Shown: positions 41,287 to 51,996, numbered from the stretch's first letter. The stretch is DNA of 64,000 nucleotides from Heracleum sosnowskyi (GCA_030848705.1 CM061243.1:116708674-116772673); one strand, 5' to 3'. Made by a program: numbers and translations. Notes: generated by a model not told the origin, from the sequence alone.

Positions 41287-42417
41287 TTAGGAGGATTCAG
41301 TGGTAGCTATATCTTTTGATTTCTTCTTTGGTCTGGTGAGCTGTGACTCAGGTTCCTCACTTCCTAATTCTACAGACTCATTAATGATAGCTAAGGTTCT
41401 CTTCTTTGTCTTCTTTTTAGTAGCACCAATCTTTTGAGAGATTGGTGCACTTGGCTCCCTAATCACTAAAGTACTGTTTGCTGGGGGGTCACTGGATGGG
41501 ATAGGAAGGCTGGGGTTAGACTTTGAAGCTCCTTCAGTCTTAGCCTTCCCTTTCCAAGAAAGTTCATGATATATGGGCTTATCAAGTGGATAGGATGAGA
41601 ATGTGTCTTGCATATGCTGAGTCACACTCAAAATCACATCCACTTGATTCCTAGTGTCCAATGAACCAAATAGAACTTTGGACATGGACTTGGAATAAGC
41701 CAACTTTGTTGGATCTATACCATCTAATTCATGCACAGTATTATCAAGATAATTTAAAATGCATTGAATAAAACGAGGGTAAAAGATCTCATTACCTCGT
41801 CCACGAACAGTCATGCCTAGCCTTTGAGCCAATTCCTTGAGAATGATGGCTCCTACATTGATCTCCTGATTATGAGCTAAGGAGTAGGCTAGCTTCACTG
41901 CAATGTGACTGATGTGGTCCCATCCTGTCTTCCTGCACAAGAACACCTTCTGGAGTGCGTCAAACAGAAATGACCACTCCCTTATGACATGCTTCTTGTT
42001 GAGCTTAGCCATGTCAATTTCATCTGCATACTGAATCAGGGTCATGAAGTCCACCATTTGCTTATCAGTGGCTTCTTCATCATGACCCTCAGTCTTGAAC
42101 CCCAAAGCTTCATTAATCTCCTTTTCCCCAAACTGCAAATGCTTCCCTCCAATCGTGCAATTAACCTCCTGAAATGAAGTCCCATCCTCCCTTGCCATTG
42201 TAGATACCATAGCTGTTCTCCAGAATCCTTCCAGTACATTAACATACAGAGTGGGGTTCATAGTCAAGGTTTGGCAAAGGTAGGATGTGTTCAAGAACCG
42301 TACAAAACACTTGTATCCGGGGTTTGCTTCAGCTTCAGATGGGATAGTGAGAAGGTTGGTCTCTTTGGGTATGATTAAAGGGTTTGAAGAAGAAACAATC
42401 TGAGATTTGGGTGCCAT
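41287..42417 (-). CDS. Accessory ORF of Copia B, first segment (plant transposon-protein domain)
   Basis: 376 codons from the ATG about 710 nt after pol. Residues 30-270 match the folded domain of the Copia C ORF in layout: YKCFVRFLNTSYLCQTLTMN, VNCTIGGKHLQFGEKEINEA, KKHVIREWSFLFDALQKVF, NQEINVGAIILKELAQRLGM and FYPRFIQCILNYL. A disordered Pro/Ser tail with basic clusters (KKKTKKRT) follows. The segment ends in a TAG, after which the same frame continues. The shared domain shows that both Sirevirus-like families keep this ORF; the function is not known. Confidence 0.7.
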   Translation of the reverse strand: MAPKSQIVSSSNPLIIPKETNLLTIPSEAEANPGYKCFVRFLNTSYLCQTLTMNPTLYVNVLEGFWRTAMVSTMAREDGTSFQEVNCTIGGKHLQFGEKEINEALGFKTEGHDEEATDKQMVDFMTLIQYADEIDMAKLNKKHVIREWSFLFDALQKVFLCRKTGWDHISHIAVKLAYSLAHNQEINVGAIILKELAQRLGMTVRGRGNEIFYPRFIQCILNYLDNTVHELDGIDPTKLAYSKSMSKVLFGSLDTRNQVDVILSVTQHMQDTFSSYPLDKPIYHELSWKGKAKTEGASKSNPSLPIPSSDPPANSTLVIREPSAPISQKIGATKKKTKKRTLAIINESVELGSEEPESQLTRPKKKSKDIATTESS

Positions 42418-43129
42418 TTGAAATTGAGAGTGAAGAAGAGAGAAGAGAATTGGAATTTAGGTTTGAAAATTGATAGTAATAGACAAGATGAAAAGTTGTG
42501 AACGGTTAGCAAAAAGTATTTATATGATAGAGACACTGCGATATGGAGTTATGAATTTGTACAGGCTATTTTGATGTCGTGAAGTCTCAAAATAGCCTAT
42601 ATCGCGAAGTCTTGCAAAGTATATCGCAGAGTCCAGAAATCAACTATGCCGCAAAGTCTTAAAGGTAGAAAGTATGGGGAGACTTTGCGATATAGTATAA
42701 ATACCTTGTCTAAAACTTTCTTTTTGGAATTCCAAGCAATTTGTCAGACTTATATCAAAATTTTGAAGTAAAATTAATTTAAATCAAAATTCTGCTAATT
42801 ATGGGGACTTGTCGGTATAGTTATTCTAGGTCGTGAAGTCGGAAAATGAACTATATCGCAAACTCAAGAAATGAACTATATCGCGAAGTCTCACCATTTT
42901 AACAGTTTGTGATATAAGTCTGTTTTATTTGAACTAAGTCGTGAACTCTCAAAATCACCTATGTAGAGATGTCTTAAGAGCTCATAACTTCACAGAAAAG
43001 TATGATTTGAAAAATATGCAGTAAAATACTGAAATATTTATAAATCATATCTCAGCTAATTTTCACTCCATATGAATAGAGCATTTAAATACAGTGAAAA
43101 TTTACTGCTGCAACAATTAACTAGCATAC
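42418..43129. repeat. Post-pol spacer of Copia B with TCGCGAAGTC repeats
   Basis: No coding signal. About ten motifs of the form TATATCGCGAAGTCT or its variants occur between 42530 and 42960. They are the reverse complement of the ACTTCGCGACATAG cluster in the LTRs of the same element, and the core TCGCGA is itself palindromic. Confidence 0.8.
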
Positions 43130-43795
43130 TTACTTAGAACAACTAAATGAAGGATTGAGCATTCCAATTTCACTCACAAGTCTGTTGAAGACAGCTTCAT
43201 TTAGAGGTTTAGTAAATATGTCAGCTAATTGTTTCTCAGTTGGAATATAAGAGACTGCTATAGTACCATTTGCAGCATGTTCCCTAATGAAATGGTACCT
43301 TATCTCAATGTGCTTTGTAGTAGAATGATTGACAGGATTGGCAACTATGGATATTGCACTAGTATTGTCACACATCAGAGGAATGTGTTCCAACACTAGT
43401 CCATAATCCATGAGTTGATTTCTAATCCAAAGCAATTGAGCACAGCAGCTTCCAGCAGCAATATATTCAGCCTCAGTTGTAGATGTTGCTGTGGATTGTT
43501 GTTTCTTACTGAACCAGGACACTAGCCTTTGACCTAAGAATTGGCAGCTTCCAGAAGTGCTCTTCCTGTCAATTCTGCATCCAGCATAATCAGAATCTGT
43601 GTAACCGACCAAGTTGAACCCAGTGCCTTTTGGATACCATAAGCCAAGATTAGGAATCCCTTTCAGATACTTGAAGATTCTTTTGATAGCCATCATGTGA
43701 GATTCCTTTGGATCAGATTGAAACCTTGCACAAAGACATGTGGCAAACATGATATCAGACCTGCTAGCTGTGAGATAGAGTAATGATCCAACCAT
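43130..43795 (-). pseudogene. Copia B pol, RNase H part
   Basis: 221 codons. RNase H with YTDSDYAGC, STTEAEYIAAGS and MCDNTSAISI, plus the end of RT (MVGSLLYLTASRSDIMFATC). Separated from the RT segment by a stop at 43919-43921 and an ATG-less stretch that remains largely in frame. Close to the corresponding part of Copia C. Confidence 0.85.
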
Positions 43796-43918
43796 CCTTC
43801 TATAGACCTTAATGTCAACTCTCTTGCCTTTCTTATCTTCATCAAGCTCGACTGTATTTTTTGCAGGGGATGAATCTTCTAAACCATATTTCTTTAAGAG
43901 ATCTTTAACATACTTAGA

Positions 43919-45514
43919 TTAATATATGAAGATGCCATCCTCCTTTTGATGTACTTGCAGGCCTAGGAAGAAGGTTAACTCTCCCATCATACTCATCTCA
44001 TATTTGCTTTGCATCAACTTAGAGAACCTTTGACAGAGTTTTTCATTTGAAGAGCCAAAGATGATATCATCCACATAAATTTGAACTAGAATGATATCAT
44101 TGCCATGCTTCTTGAAGAATAGAGTTTTATCAATTGTACCTCTGGTAAATTGATGCTCAAGAAGAAATTGAGATAGAGTTTCATACCAGGCTCTTGGTGC
44201 CTGTTTGAGTCCATAGAGTGCCTTGAGCAGTCTATACACAAAGTCTGGGAAGTCTTCATTTTCAAAGCCAGGAGGTTGGGATGCATAAACTTCTTCAGCA
44301 AGATCACCATTGAGAAAAGCACTTTTCACATCCATTTGATACACCTTGAAATCTGAGTGGACTGCAAAGGCCAAGAAAATCCTGATGGCCTCCAGTCTAG
44401 CTACAGGTGCAAATGTCTCATCATAGTCAATGCCTTCTTGTTGACAGTATCCTTTGGCAACCAGACTTGCTTTGTTTCTTATCACCACACCTTCTTCATC
44501 CATTTTGTTCCTGAACACCCATTTGGTGTTAGTGACATTCTTACCTTCAGGAGGTGGTACTAATTCCCAAACTTTGTTTTTCTCAAATTGATTCAACTCT
44601 TCTTGCATAGCAACAATCCAGTCAGAATTCTTCAAAGCTTCTTCAATTACTTTTGGTTCTTCTTGTGACAGAAAGCAGCTATACAGACATGTGTTTATTG
44701 TTGCTCTCCTTGTTCTAACTCCATCACTAGGATCACCAATGATTTGATCCCTAGTGTGGGCTCTATCCCATTTCCTTGTGTGACCCTGTTCATCTTCTTG
44801 ACTTGCCTCAGGGTCATTTTGATTAACAGTTGCATTCTCTTCTTCTCCCCCTGTGTTTGTGTTCCCTTGCATAGGTGTTTGAAGAAGATCATCAACTTCA
44901 AGTGTTTCAACATGTGGAACAATTAGAACATGTGGTTCATCCTCACTTTCAGAATCCTCAAGATATCCTTGATTTTCAAATCTTAATGGCACACTGTCTT
45001 TTTCACTTGTTGCAAATCCAGGAAATTTCTTGTCATCAAAGGTAACATCCATGCTTTCCATTACTTTGTGTTGCTCAGGTACAAACACTATGTATGTTGC
45101 CCTTTCCAGAGAGTATCCAATGAAGATACCTTCAAATGCCTTAGCATCAAATTTTCCAATATGCTCAGAAGTATCTTTCATCACAAAGCACTTGCTTCCA
45201 AAAACATGAAGATGCTTGAAGGATTCTCTTTTTCCAGTCATCAATGAGTAAGAAGTTTTTCCAGACTTCTTATTGATCAATGTTCTATTTTGCACATAGC
45301 ATGCTGTGTTAACAGCATCAGCCCAAAAGCTAGTAGGTAGCTTTGCATCCAACAACATTGTCCTTGCAGCTTCAATGAGAGTTTTATTCTTTCTCTCAAC
45401 TACTATATTTTGTTGAGGGGTTCTAGGAGCTGAAAATTGTTGAGAAATTCCTTTATCTTTGCAGAACTCATACAGGGTTGAATTTCTGAATTCAGTTCCA
45501 TTATCACTTCTCAA
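43919..45514 (-). pseudogene. Copia B pol, integrase C-half and reverse transcriptase
   Basis: 531 codons. Starts in the integrase core (MRSDNGTEF, then TPQQNIVVERKNKT with a G-to-I change in the usual QQNGVVE). The RT domain follows: DETFAPVARLEAIR, YQMDVKSAFLNGDL, ALYGLKQAPRAWYETL and YVDDIIFGS. It stops at QKEDGIFIY, one codon into a motif that continues intact in Copia C. The upstream boundary is a frameshift around 45514-45638 that removes integrase continuity. Confidence 0.85.
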
Positions 45515-45637
45515 AGCAACTACAGAGGAACCAGTGCTTGTGCTTCTCTATCAACTCTCTTGATATGCTCTATAATTACTTGAGGTGCTTCATCCTTGGA
45601 AAACAGGAATTCCACCCAAGTATATCTTGAATAATCA

Positions 45638-46306
45638 TCAACCTACTAGAGCATATTTATTCTTGGAAAGAGACATTACATTCACAGGTCCAAATAGATC
45701 CATGTGAATTTGCTTCAGAGGCTTTGAGTTTGAATTGAGCAATTTGTTCTTGTGACTTAATCTCTTTATCTTTCCTCTTTGACATGCTTCACATGCTCCA
45801 TCTTGCACAAAATCCAAAGCAGGCATGTCTCTGATGAGTTCTCTCTTAGCCAGAGAGTTCATTGCCTGAACATTCAAGTGAGACAGTTTCTTGTGCCACA
45901 GCCAGAATTCTTCATTGGTGGATTTAGTGTAGAAACAACAAATTTCTCCCTTGTCTGCAATAAAAGCTTTACCCTGTTGTTTCTTGAGTAGAGCTTCATA
46001 CTTAGCTTCAAGCTCTAAGTATGCTTTGTCCTTTTTGACCTGTTTGGGCTTTTTGCACTCTGTAGCAAAGTGCCCAAGTTCATTGCAGTTATAGCACCTT
46101 ATCTTGGACCTATCCACACTCCCAGACTTGTATCCTCCTTTAGCAGCACCATCAATCCCTTTTCCTTTACTGAAGGAGTTTGAGCCACTTGATCCACCAG
46201 CATTTACAGCATTAAACTTGGACTTAAATGGTTGCTTCCTTTTGAACCTAATGTTAGGATATCTCCTAGCCATATAGACAAAAAAAGAATTTCCCATCTT
46301 ATCCAA
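45638..46306 (-). pseudogene. Copia B gag zinc knuckle fused to pre-integrase region (protease lost)
   Basis: 222 codons. The gag knuckle CYNCNELGHFATEC is followed by a short helix, then KGEICCFYTKSTNEEFWLWH, the pre-integrase zinc region, and the first integrase aspartate in HMDLFGPV. The rest of gag, the DSG protease and the gag/pol boundary are deleted, joining gag to pol in one frame. It cannot process its own polyprotein. Confidence 0.85.
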
Positions 46307-46311
46307 TTCAT

Positions 46312-47140
46312 CTATGCTATAGAACTCATCTTCTCAGGCAAATCATAGATGACTTGTGACTCATCTCCAGTGTCTTCAACTTCTAGCTCTTCAATCTTGA
46401 CTTGATTAACTTTCAAAGATTCCATTCTTTGACCTAAGTTGTCAGCAATAAGGGCACAAGAAGTGTTGGCCATCAATCCTTGTTTTGCTTGAATGGATCT
46501 CTTTTGAAACAACTCTAGCTCATATGTTTTCAAAACACCGTACAACACATCAAAACCAATCTTGGTTAGATCCCTTTCCTTGAGGGAAGAGATTCTTGGT
46601 TCCAAGTGGTCTGGTAGAGTCAGTAAGAACTTCATGTTGAGTTCTTCTGTTTCATAGTGTTTGTCATAGAGTTTGAGCTCATTTATCAGCTTGTTGAACC
46701 TCTCAAACACTTCTGTGATTCCCTCCTTTGGTTGAGCCATGAAAGCTTCATACTGGGAAACCAGAATCTGCTCCTTCACATAGCACCTCTATGAGATCCC
46801 ACATCTTCTTTGCACTACTACTATGAGCAACAGTGCCATACATGTTGAAATCCATAGATTCACAAATGATAAGTTGGAGATGTCCATCTAGTGTTATTTT
46901 CTCCTTTTCAGGATCAGTGTATTTGGAGGGGTCTTTAGGCTCATATCTTGCTGGTATTATCTCAATACCAACAGTTGTTTCAGCAATCTCAATCATTGGA
47001 GTATAGGGACCATGTTTTAGAATGTCTAAGTACATGGGGTTTGAAGCTTTGATGAAAAGCAACATCTTCTTCTTCCATAGACTGTAGTGCTCCTTGTTAA
47101 AGGGAGGAATCTTGATACTGCTTAGTTTCTGTGAACTCAT
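46312..47140 (-). pseudogene. Copia B gag, capsid part
   Basis: Two overlapping frames: 47140-46748 (MSSQKLSSIKIPPFNKEHYS, capsid start) and 46779-46312 (MKEQILVSQYEAF and following), so a frameshift at about 46760. A further frame change at 46306-46312 leads to the zinc-knuckle segment. Clearly homologous to the capsid part of Copia C gag. Confidence 0.85.
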
Positions 47141-47171
47141 TCTTGATCTTTTCCTGTTTGTATATCAACAT

Positions 47172-47186
47172 CCTACTCTGATACCA
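47172..47186 (-). other. Primer-binding site of Copia B
   Basis: TGGTATCAGAGTAGG on the minus strand, 2 bases after the 5' LTR; initiator tRNA-Met type. Confidence 0.9.
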
Positions 47187-47188
47187 CT

Positions 47189-48452
47189 TGTTAGTTATGA
47201 ATGACACTAAGAAACTAGACAGAGAGGGGGGGGGGGGGTTAATGGATAGTTTGAATGATTTTCCGTTTCTTGAAACTAAAATGCTCTGAAAAATTGTGTT
47301 GTATGTAAATGCAGAATTAAATAAACAGAACACACACAATCACTTTAATCTACTTTGTATTAAGTAAATTAAATACTACAGCCTCCAAAATTTCACAAGT
47401 GAAATTCTGGCTTCTAAACAAGAACAATGTTTTCTTACTTTACTTACAGAGAAAAGAAGTGCTTGAAAATGTTTCTATGTTATGCTCACTTGCAGCTAAC
47501 AGTAGGGTGTGCACAATATATATTGACCTATACAAAACTAGTGCACAAACCTAATTACACCGCTACCCTTACTGCAACTCTATTTTGTCGTTCCATAAAA
47601 GGTTGGCTGTGTCAGGGAGGACCACTTGTTTTCTGTAGTCATTTACCTTTTCTGAAGTTGCTTGTCTTTCTTCTTTCTCTCCAAGTTTTGCTGTAGATTT
47701 TCCATCTGTCTTTGGACCACCTGACCAACACAGATGCTTCAATATTTGTCTCCATTGACTTTGAGTTTGTACCTTCATTTGTCTTGTTGTAAACGTCTAA
47801 GTGTTGATATCGTGAACTCCAGTATGTTCATGATTTCACGATATATCCTTTGAAGACTTCGCGACATAGCCTTTGAAGACTTCGCGACATAGCCTTTTTT
47901 TGAGGACTTCGTGATCTAGCCTTTTTGGGGACTTCGCGACATAGCCTTCTTGAGAACTTCGCGATCTAGGCTTTTTGAGGACTTCACGATCTAGTACATT
48001 TTGACTTTGCTGAATCAACACTTCACGATATGAGCCTTGAAGACTTCACGACATAGTTCATTTAGGACTATGCGATCTCAGTACTTCACGACATGGATTT
48101 TGAGGACTTCACGACATAGCTTTATTTTGACTTCACGGTATAGGGACTTAGATAAATTTCTGCAACTTATTTCTACAGGGCCTTATTCAGCTCCATCCTG
48201 CTGCATGAACATTTCTGAACTTCTACCAGGATAATTATTCCATGGCCTATGTACATTCTAGGTGCAAGAAACTTACTAAGCTCATTATAACTTTGAGCAT
48301 ACAAGATAAAGCTAAGTACATGAAAACAAGACAAGTACAGTAGAGACCTATACTATATCCCAGTGAAAGAATTCACCAGGTCATGTAGAGTGACATAGTC
48401 ACAATGAGTAGGCTTGTTAATAGTGCTATTCAGACATGCCTTGAGCCTAACA
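47189..48452 (-). repeat. 5' LTR of Copia B
   Basis: 1264 bp. Contains a G run at about 47226-47238 that is only six long in the other LTR, and the ACTTCGCGACATAG cluster (47836-48140). TATATATT around 47517-47525 is a possible TATA region on the minus strand. Confidence 0.95.
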
Positions 48453-48457
48453 AGTTC

Positions 48458-48640
48458 TTCATGAAAGAACCAAACATGTAGAACTGGATTGCCATTATGT
48501 AAGAGAACAAGTTCAAGTTGGGACCATCACAACTGCAAACACACCTTCTCATGAGCAAGTGGCAGATGTCCTCACAAAAATCTTACCAGTCAAGCTCCAT
48601 TCTCAATATTGCACTAAGCTGGGATTCAATTCTTCTGTAT
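48458..48640 (+). pseudogene. Copia A pol, RNase H end (resumed after Copia B)
   Basis: Reads VLHERTKHVELDCHYVREQV and ADVLTKILPVKLHSQYC, the standard end of Copia RNase H/pol. It continues exactly where the frame was cut at 22622-22627. This proves that the B insertion split one gene. Confidence 0.9.
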
Positions 48641-48649
48641 CATCAGCTC

Positions 48650-48667
48650 GGGGGGGGGGGGGGGGGG
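48650..48667 (+). other. Polypurine tract of Copia A, expanded to 18 G
   Basis: An uninterrupted run of 18 G directly before the 3' LTR, much longer than a normal polypurine tract; probably slippage expansion, or a sequencing/assembly length error. Confidence 0.8.
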
Positions 48668-48952
48668 ACGAAAGCACCAAGTCAAATGCTAGAATTTTAC
48701 TTCTTATGTAGTGGTTACTATGTAGAGTAACAGTGACAATATTTCTGTTATTCTAATTTGTCTTTATTCTAGTAGGATAAGGGGTGATGTGGCATTCTGT
48801 TTGTCAGCTAGCTAATCGTTTCCTTATCATAGATAAGGTTGTACTCTCATATCTTTTCTCTCAAGTTGAATATTATATGTTATCAGTGCTTTCTTCCTCA
48901 TATAATTATTTACAAGCTTTATGTACATCTAATTTCTTGACTCTTTAAATCA
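48668..48952 (+). repeat. 3' LTR of Copia A
   Basis: Matches 20302-20591 with roughly 15-20 differences. Its first bases (TGATGAA) appear altered to GACGAA next to the G run. GTCTT (48953-48957) follows. Confidence 0.85.
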
Positions 48953-49752
48953 GTCTTTCTCCTAATCAATCCTTAAGTTCTATCCATGACCAGGAAATGC
49001 TGATGCGAACCACGAGGATAATTCTGCTAAACCCCGTCAAATATAATCAGGTTTAAGTTTAAAGTTAAAATGTTCGAGTTTGGTCTCAAATTTTTTAATT
49101 TTAAAATTAAAGATCGGCTCGTAAAAAGATTAATATACTTGAGTTTCTCTTAAATCATCGATGCGGTTTTATTAAATATTGACACAAATTCAAATATTAT
49201 CGGTTCAGGTTCAAATCGATTAAATATATGAATTATATATATAATTTTATCTTTAAAAATAACTAGGACTCGATTATGTTCGCATATTTTTCGAGTCGAG
49301 TAACTTAGAGCTTGATCTCGACTTGATAAAGTATTAAAATATTTTTCGAGCCGAGTAACTTAGAGTTTGATCTCTACTTGATAAAGCATCAATAATTCGC
49401 CTCGAATTCGGCTTAATTATTAGTATTAAACTAAATTCAAATATTTTACATACCAAATTTAAATAATTCTCAACGATTTTGACTCATTTACGCCCATTAC
49501 GTGACCCATTCAACATGACGTGACCATAAAAATAGCTACGACAAAACTTATCAATCTATTTTATTTTTGCACTTTAAACATGACGAAGTAAGACAAATCG
49601 CCCGACAACAAAAATGTAGGACAAATTGGATTATCAACATCTTTAAAAAAACTCACACGAAAAGATTTAGGTGTGGTAAAAAATACACAAACGTAAAAAT
49701 TTAGATGACGTTAGGTATACAAAATTGAATACAAAAGTTCTTTTTAAAATGA
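48953..49752. other. Intergenic DNA
   Basis: AT-rich, no gene. A 55-bp tandem duplication starts at 49284 and 49339 (ATATTTTTCGAG, GAGTAACTTAGAG, ACTTGATAAAG). Confidence 0.6.
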
Positions 49753-49754
49753 TA

Positions 49755-50031
49755 CTCCCTCCAGGCTCCGTCCCCCTCAATTCTTTACATTGAGGGTACG
49801 ACACAGAGTTTAAGAAAAATGTAAATTAATAGAAAAAAAGTAAGAAAAATGAGTAAAGTGGTGGGACCAATCAATATTTAATTTATAAAGTGGGTATAAA
49901 GTAGGAACAGTGGAGAAAAGTAGTGAATGTGATTGAATTTTATATTATAAAATGTTACTATTTTTGGTATGTAAAGAAATGAGAGGGACGTACCAAAAAG
50001 AAAAGTGTAAAAAAATGAGAGGGACATGGAG
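49755..50031. mobile_element. Stowaway-like MITE
   Basis: 277 bp flanked by TA (49753-49754 and 50032-50033). The left end is CTCCCTCCAGGCTCCGTCCC. The reverse complement of the right end is CTCCATGTCCCTCTCATTTT. Subterminal GTACGTCCCTCTCATTTC-type repeats are also present. TA target and CTCCCTCC ends are diagnostic of Tc1/mariner-derived Stowaway MITEs. No coding capacity. Confidence 0.8.
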
Positions 50032-50033
50032 TA

Positions 50034-50656
50034 TAGTTTAAGTGACATTACAGTATAATATATTTCAATTTTACTAGTGTGAATGTATAGAAGTTCACTT
50101 TCGTTTAATTTACTCGTAACGTATTAAAAATTTACATGTGATATTTTAAAAATATTTTTGAACCCAATTTTGGAATTTTAATATTTTTCAAAGATTTAAG
50201 CGTGGTAAAAAAAATTAGCGGGGACTTGGAGGATTTATGTGTGCGTTTTAACTTTTAAGTCTTTTCATACACTTCATTGAAAATTTACACGTACAAAAAA
50301 ACTTTGTTCTGATCTTTTCATGTTGAATAATGGTAAGTAAATTTTATTTTTTCACATATACGATCCCATAAAGTTATATTTCAGATTATTTAGGAAAATA
50401 TTATTTTCAGAACTCTTTTTTTATATTTTTAGAGTTATTTGTAACATATTGTAATAAAATATGCGACACTTTGTAAATGCAGAGGGCATATGCAACATAT
50501 ATTGCTCTGAAAATTAAAAATCGGCTATGAAAATAGCATTTTACATTATTTATTGGAATTAATATCAAATTAGTCATCAAATTATGGATTGAAAATGATT
50601 TTTCTCACTAATTTCAACGAAATTTTATTTAAATTATACTTTTTTAAACAGATTTC
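50034..50656. other. Intergenic DNA
   Basis: No gene or repeat recognised; ends at the LTR of element F. Confidence 0.6.
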
Positions 50657-51184
50657 TGTTATGGATTAAAAATGGTATTTGTAAATTAATTGCTAGGATT
50701 TAAGAGAGCTTCGAGCTTTAATGGCTGCTCTTGTGTTTCGTGACTAAATCGGTCCTCACAAGATGCCTACGTATCTCAATCAGTGCTGAGAATCAAGCCA
50801 AAGACGTAGTTTTGATTGAAGGATCAGGTCCTTTATATAGGCGTCAGGAGCCTTGTATTTAGAGTAAGTTTAGGAGACTTAGCGAATAAGTCTCCTTTTT
50901 GATAATGGATAAACATCGTATTTCTTGCTGGACAAGTCTTTTCCTTGTTGATAAAGGCTATGACTCATTATTTCTTTTATTTAGGATTCTGGATCCTTCT
51001 TTGATGAATTTACTATATTTTGGACTCTTTTCACGAGCTGTATATTTTCCCTATTTATTAATTACGAAATTAATAAATAATTAGGGTTTCGGGCCTTGCT
51101 TATTGGGCCGTACTCTTGGACCAATCCGGGTCTAATTAATACGTAATTAATTGCACTTCTAGGACTATTTTTTAGCTCATATCA
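50657..51184 (-). repeat. 3' LTR of Gypsy F
   Basis: 528 bp with a TATA box CTATATAAAG (minus, 50840-50831) at the same relative position as in G. Conserved blocks with G include the ATTAATTTCGTAATTAATAA region and the CGTAGGCATCTTGTGAGGAC region. Confidence 0.8.
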
Positions 51185-51369
51185 TTTGCCCCTCAACTTC
51201 TAGGAAAATCTCTCTTGGATTATCGTAGAAGTTATTTTATCCGGGAGTTACCGAGTTCTCTCTTATTATAGCCTGGCTTAGTGAACATACAGTCCTTAAC
51301 CATCATTTTTATAATTTTTCCAAAATAGGAATCGGGATTTATCATCAATTCCTTGGAAAATAAATTAAA

Positions 51370-51996
51370 ATTTGAAATTCCAGTGTATTTTCGACCAGGA
51401 TTTTCGACCAGGATCCTGGTAGAATTCGACCTCGTTTTTGGCTCCTGGTCGAATTTTGGCATGACTTTGGCTCCTGGTCGAACATTTTCGACCAGGATTC
51501 TGGTCGATCTTGACTTCATTTTTGCCTCCTGGTCGAACTCTTTCGACTAGGATTTTGGTCGAACTTGACTTTGTTTTTGCCTCCTGGTCGAACTATTTCA
51601 ACCAGGATTCTGGTCGAACATTAATGCAATTTCATCCCCTGGTCGAACACTTTCGACCAGGATTCTGGTCGAAGATATGTGCATTTTTAGGACTTGGTCG
51701 AATGTTTTCTATCAGGATTCTAGTCGAAGATAGGTGTCATTTTGGCCCCTGATCGAACTCTTTCGACCAGGTTTCTAGTCGAACAGGTGATTCATTTTAG
51801 GCCCTGGTCGAACTCTTTCGACCAGGATTCTGGTGTAACATATGTTCCATTTTGGGCCCTGGTCGAATACTTTCGACCAGGTTTCTAATCGAATAGATGC
51901 TTCATTTCGGGCCTTGGTCGAACACATTCGACCAGGATGCTAGTCGAATATATTCTTCATTTTGGGCCTTGGTCGAACACATTCGACCAGGTTTCT
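51370..51996. repeat. Palindromic TGGTCGAA tandem array in Gypsy F
   Basis: About ten units of roughly 61 bp, each with CCTGGTCGAAC, a short spacer, TTTCGACCAGG and then TTCTGGTCGAA. Opposing motifs give each unit a hairpin. Short open frames here are translations of the repeat. Confidence 0.9.

Larger units (their letters stand above)
22628..48452 (-). mobile_element. Copia B, Sirevirus-like, inserted in Copia A (interrupted 23870-37391)
   Basis: TSD AGTTC at 22623-22627 and 48453-48457. LTRs of about 1.26 kb begin TGTTAG and end CTAACA. The coding strand is minus: 5' LTR 48452-47189, primer-binding site 47186-47172, gag, pol without protease, spacer, accessory ORF region, polypurine tract, 3' LTR. 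Net length is about 12.3 kb after removing Copia C. Several frameshifts and stops plus the protease deletion make it non-autonomous. Confidence 0.95.
20302..48952 (+). mobile_element. Copia A, outermost element of the nest (interrupted 22628-48457)
   Basis: Own sequence is 20302-22627 plus 48458-48952, about 2.8 kb. The LTRs are short (about 290 bp), with GTCTC before and GTCTT after as a one-mismatch target duplication. The primer-binding site is TGGTATCAGAGC. Gag, protease and the integrase catalytic core are absent; a deletion joins the primer-binding site directly to the integrase C-terminus. LTR divergence by eye is about 6%, the highest in the window, as expected for the outermost and oldest element. 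Confidence 0.9.
50657..51996 (-). mobile_element. Gypsy F, Tat-like: 3' LTR and 3' region (truncated; small remainder at 59548-59590)
   Basis: On the minus strand the LTR (51184-50657) begins TGATATGAGCTAAAAA and ends TCCATAACA, clearly related to the LTR of G but diverged. GAGGGGCAAA (polypurine tract) precedes it. The internal part is an array of TTCGACCAG motifs and is cut by element E at 51996. After E, only about 40 bp of the array continue (59548-59590). Coding regions and the 5' LTR are missing. Confidence 0.8.

Noticed and set aside
48953..50656. Search for tRNA or other structured RNA genes between the nested elements
   Set aside because: No B-box like GGTTCGANNCC with a matching A-box and no cloverleaf arms were found by eye.
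51353..51752. Repeating peptide (FSTRILVE) in overlapping frames
   Set aside because: Translation of the TGGTCGAA array of element F; no start context, and the same motif is read in several frames.
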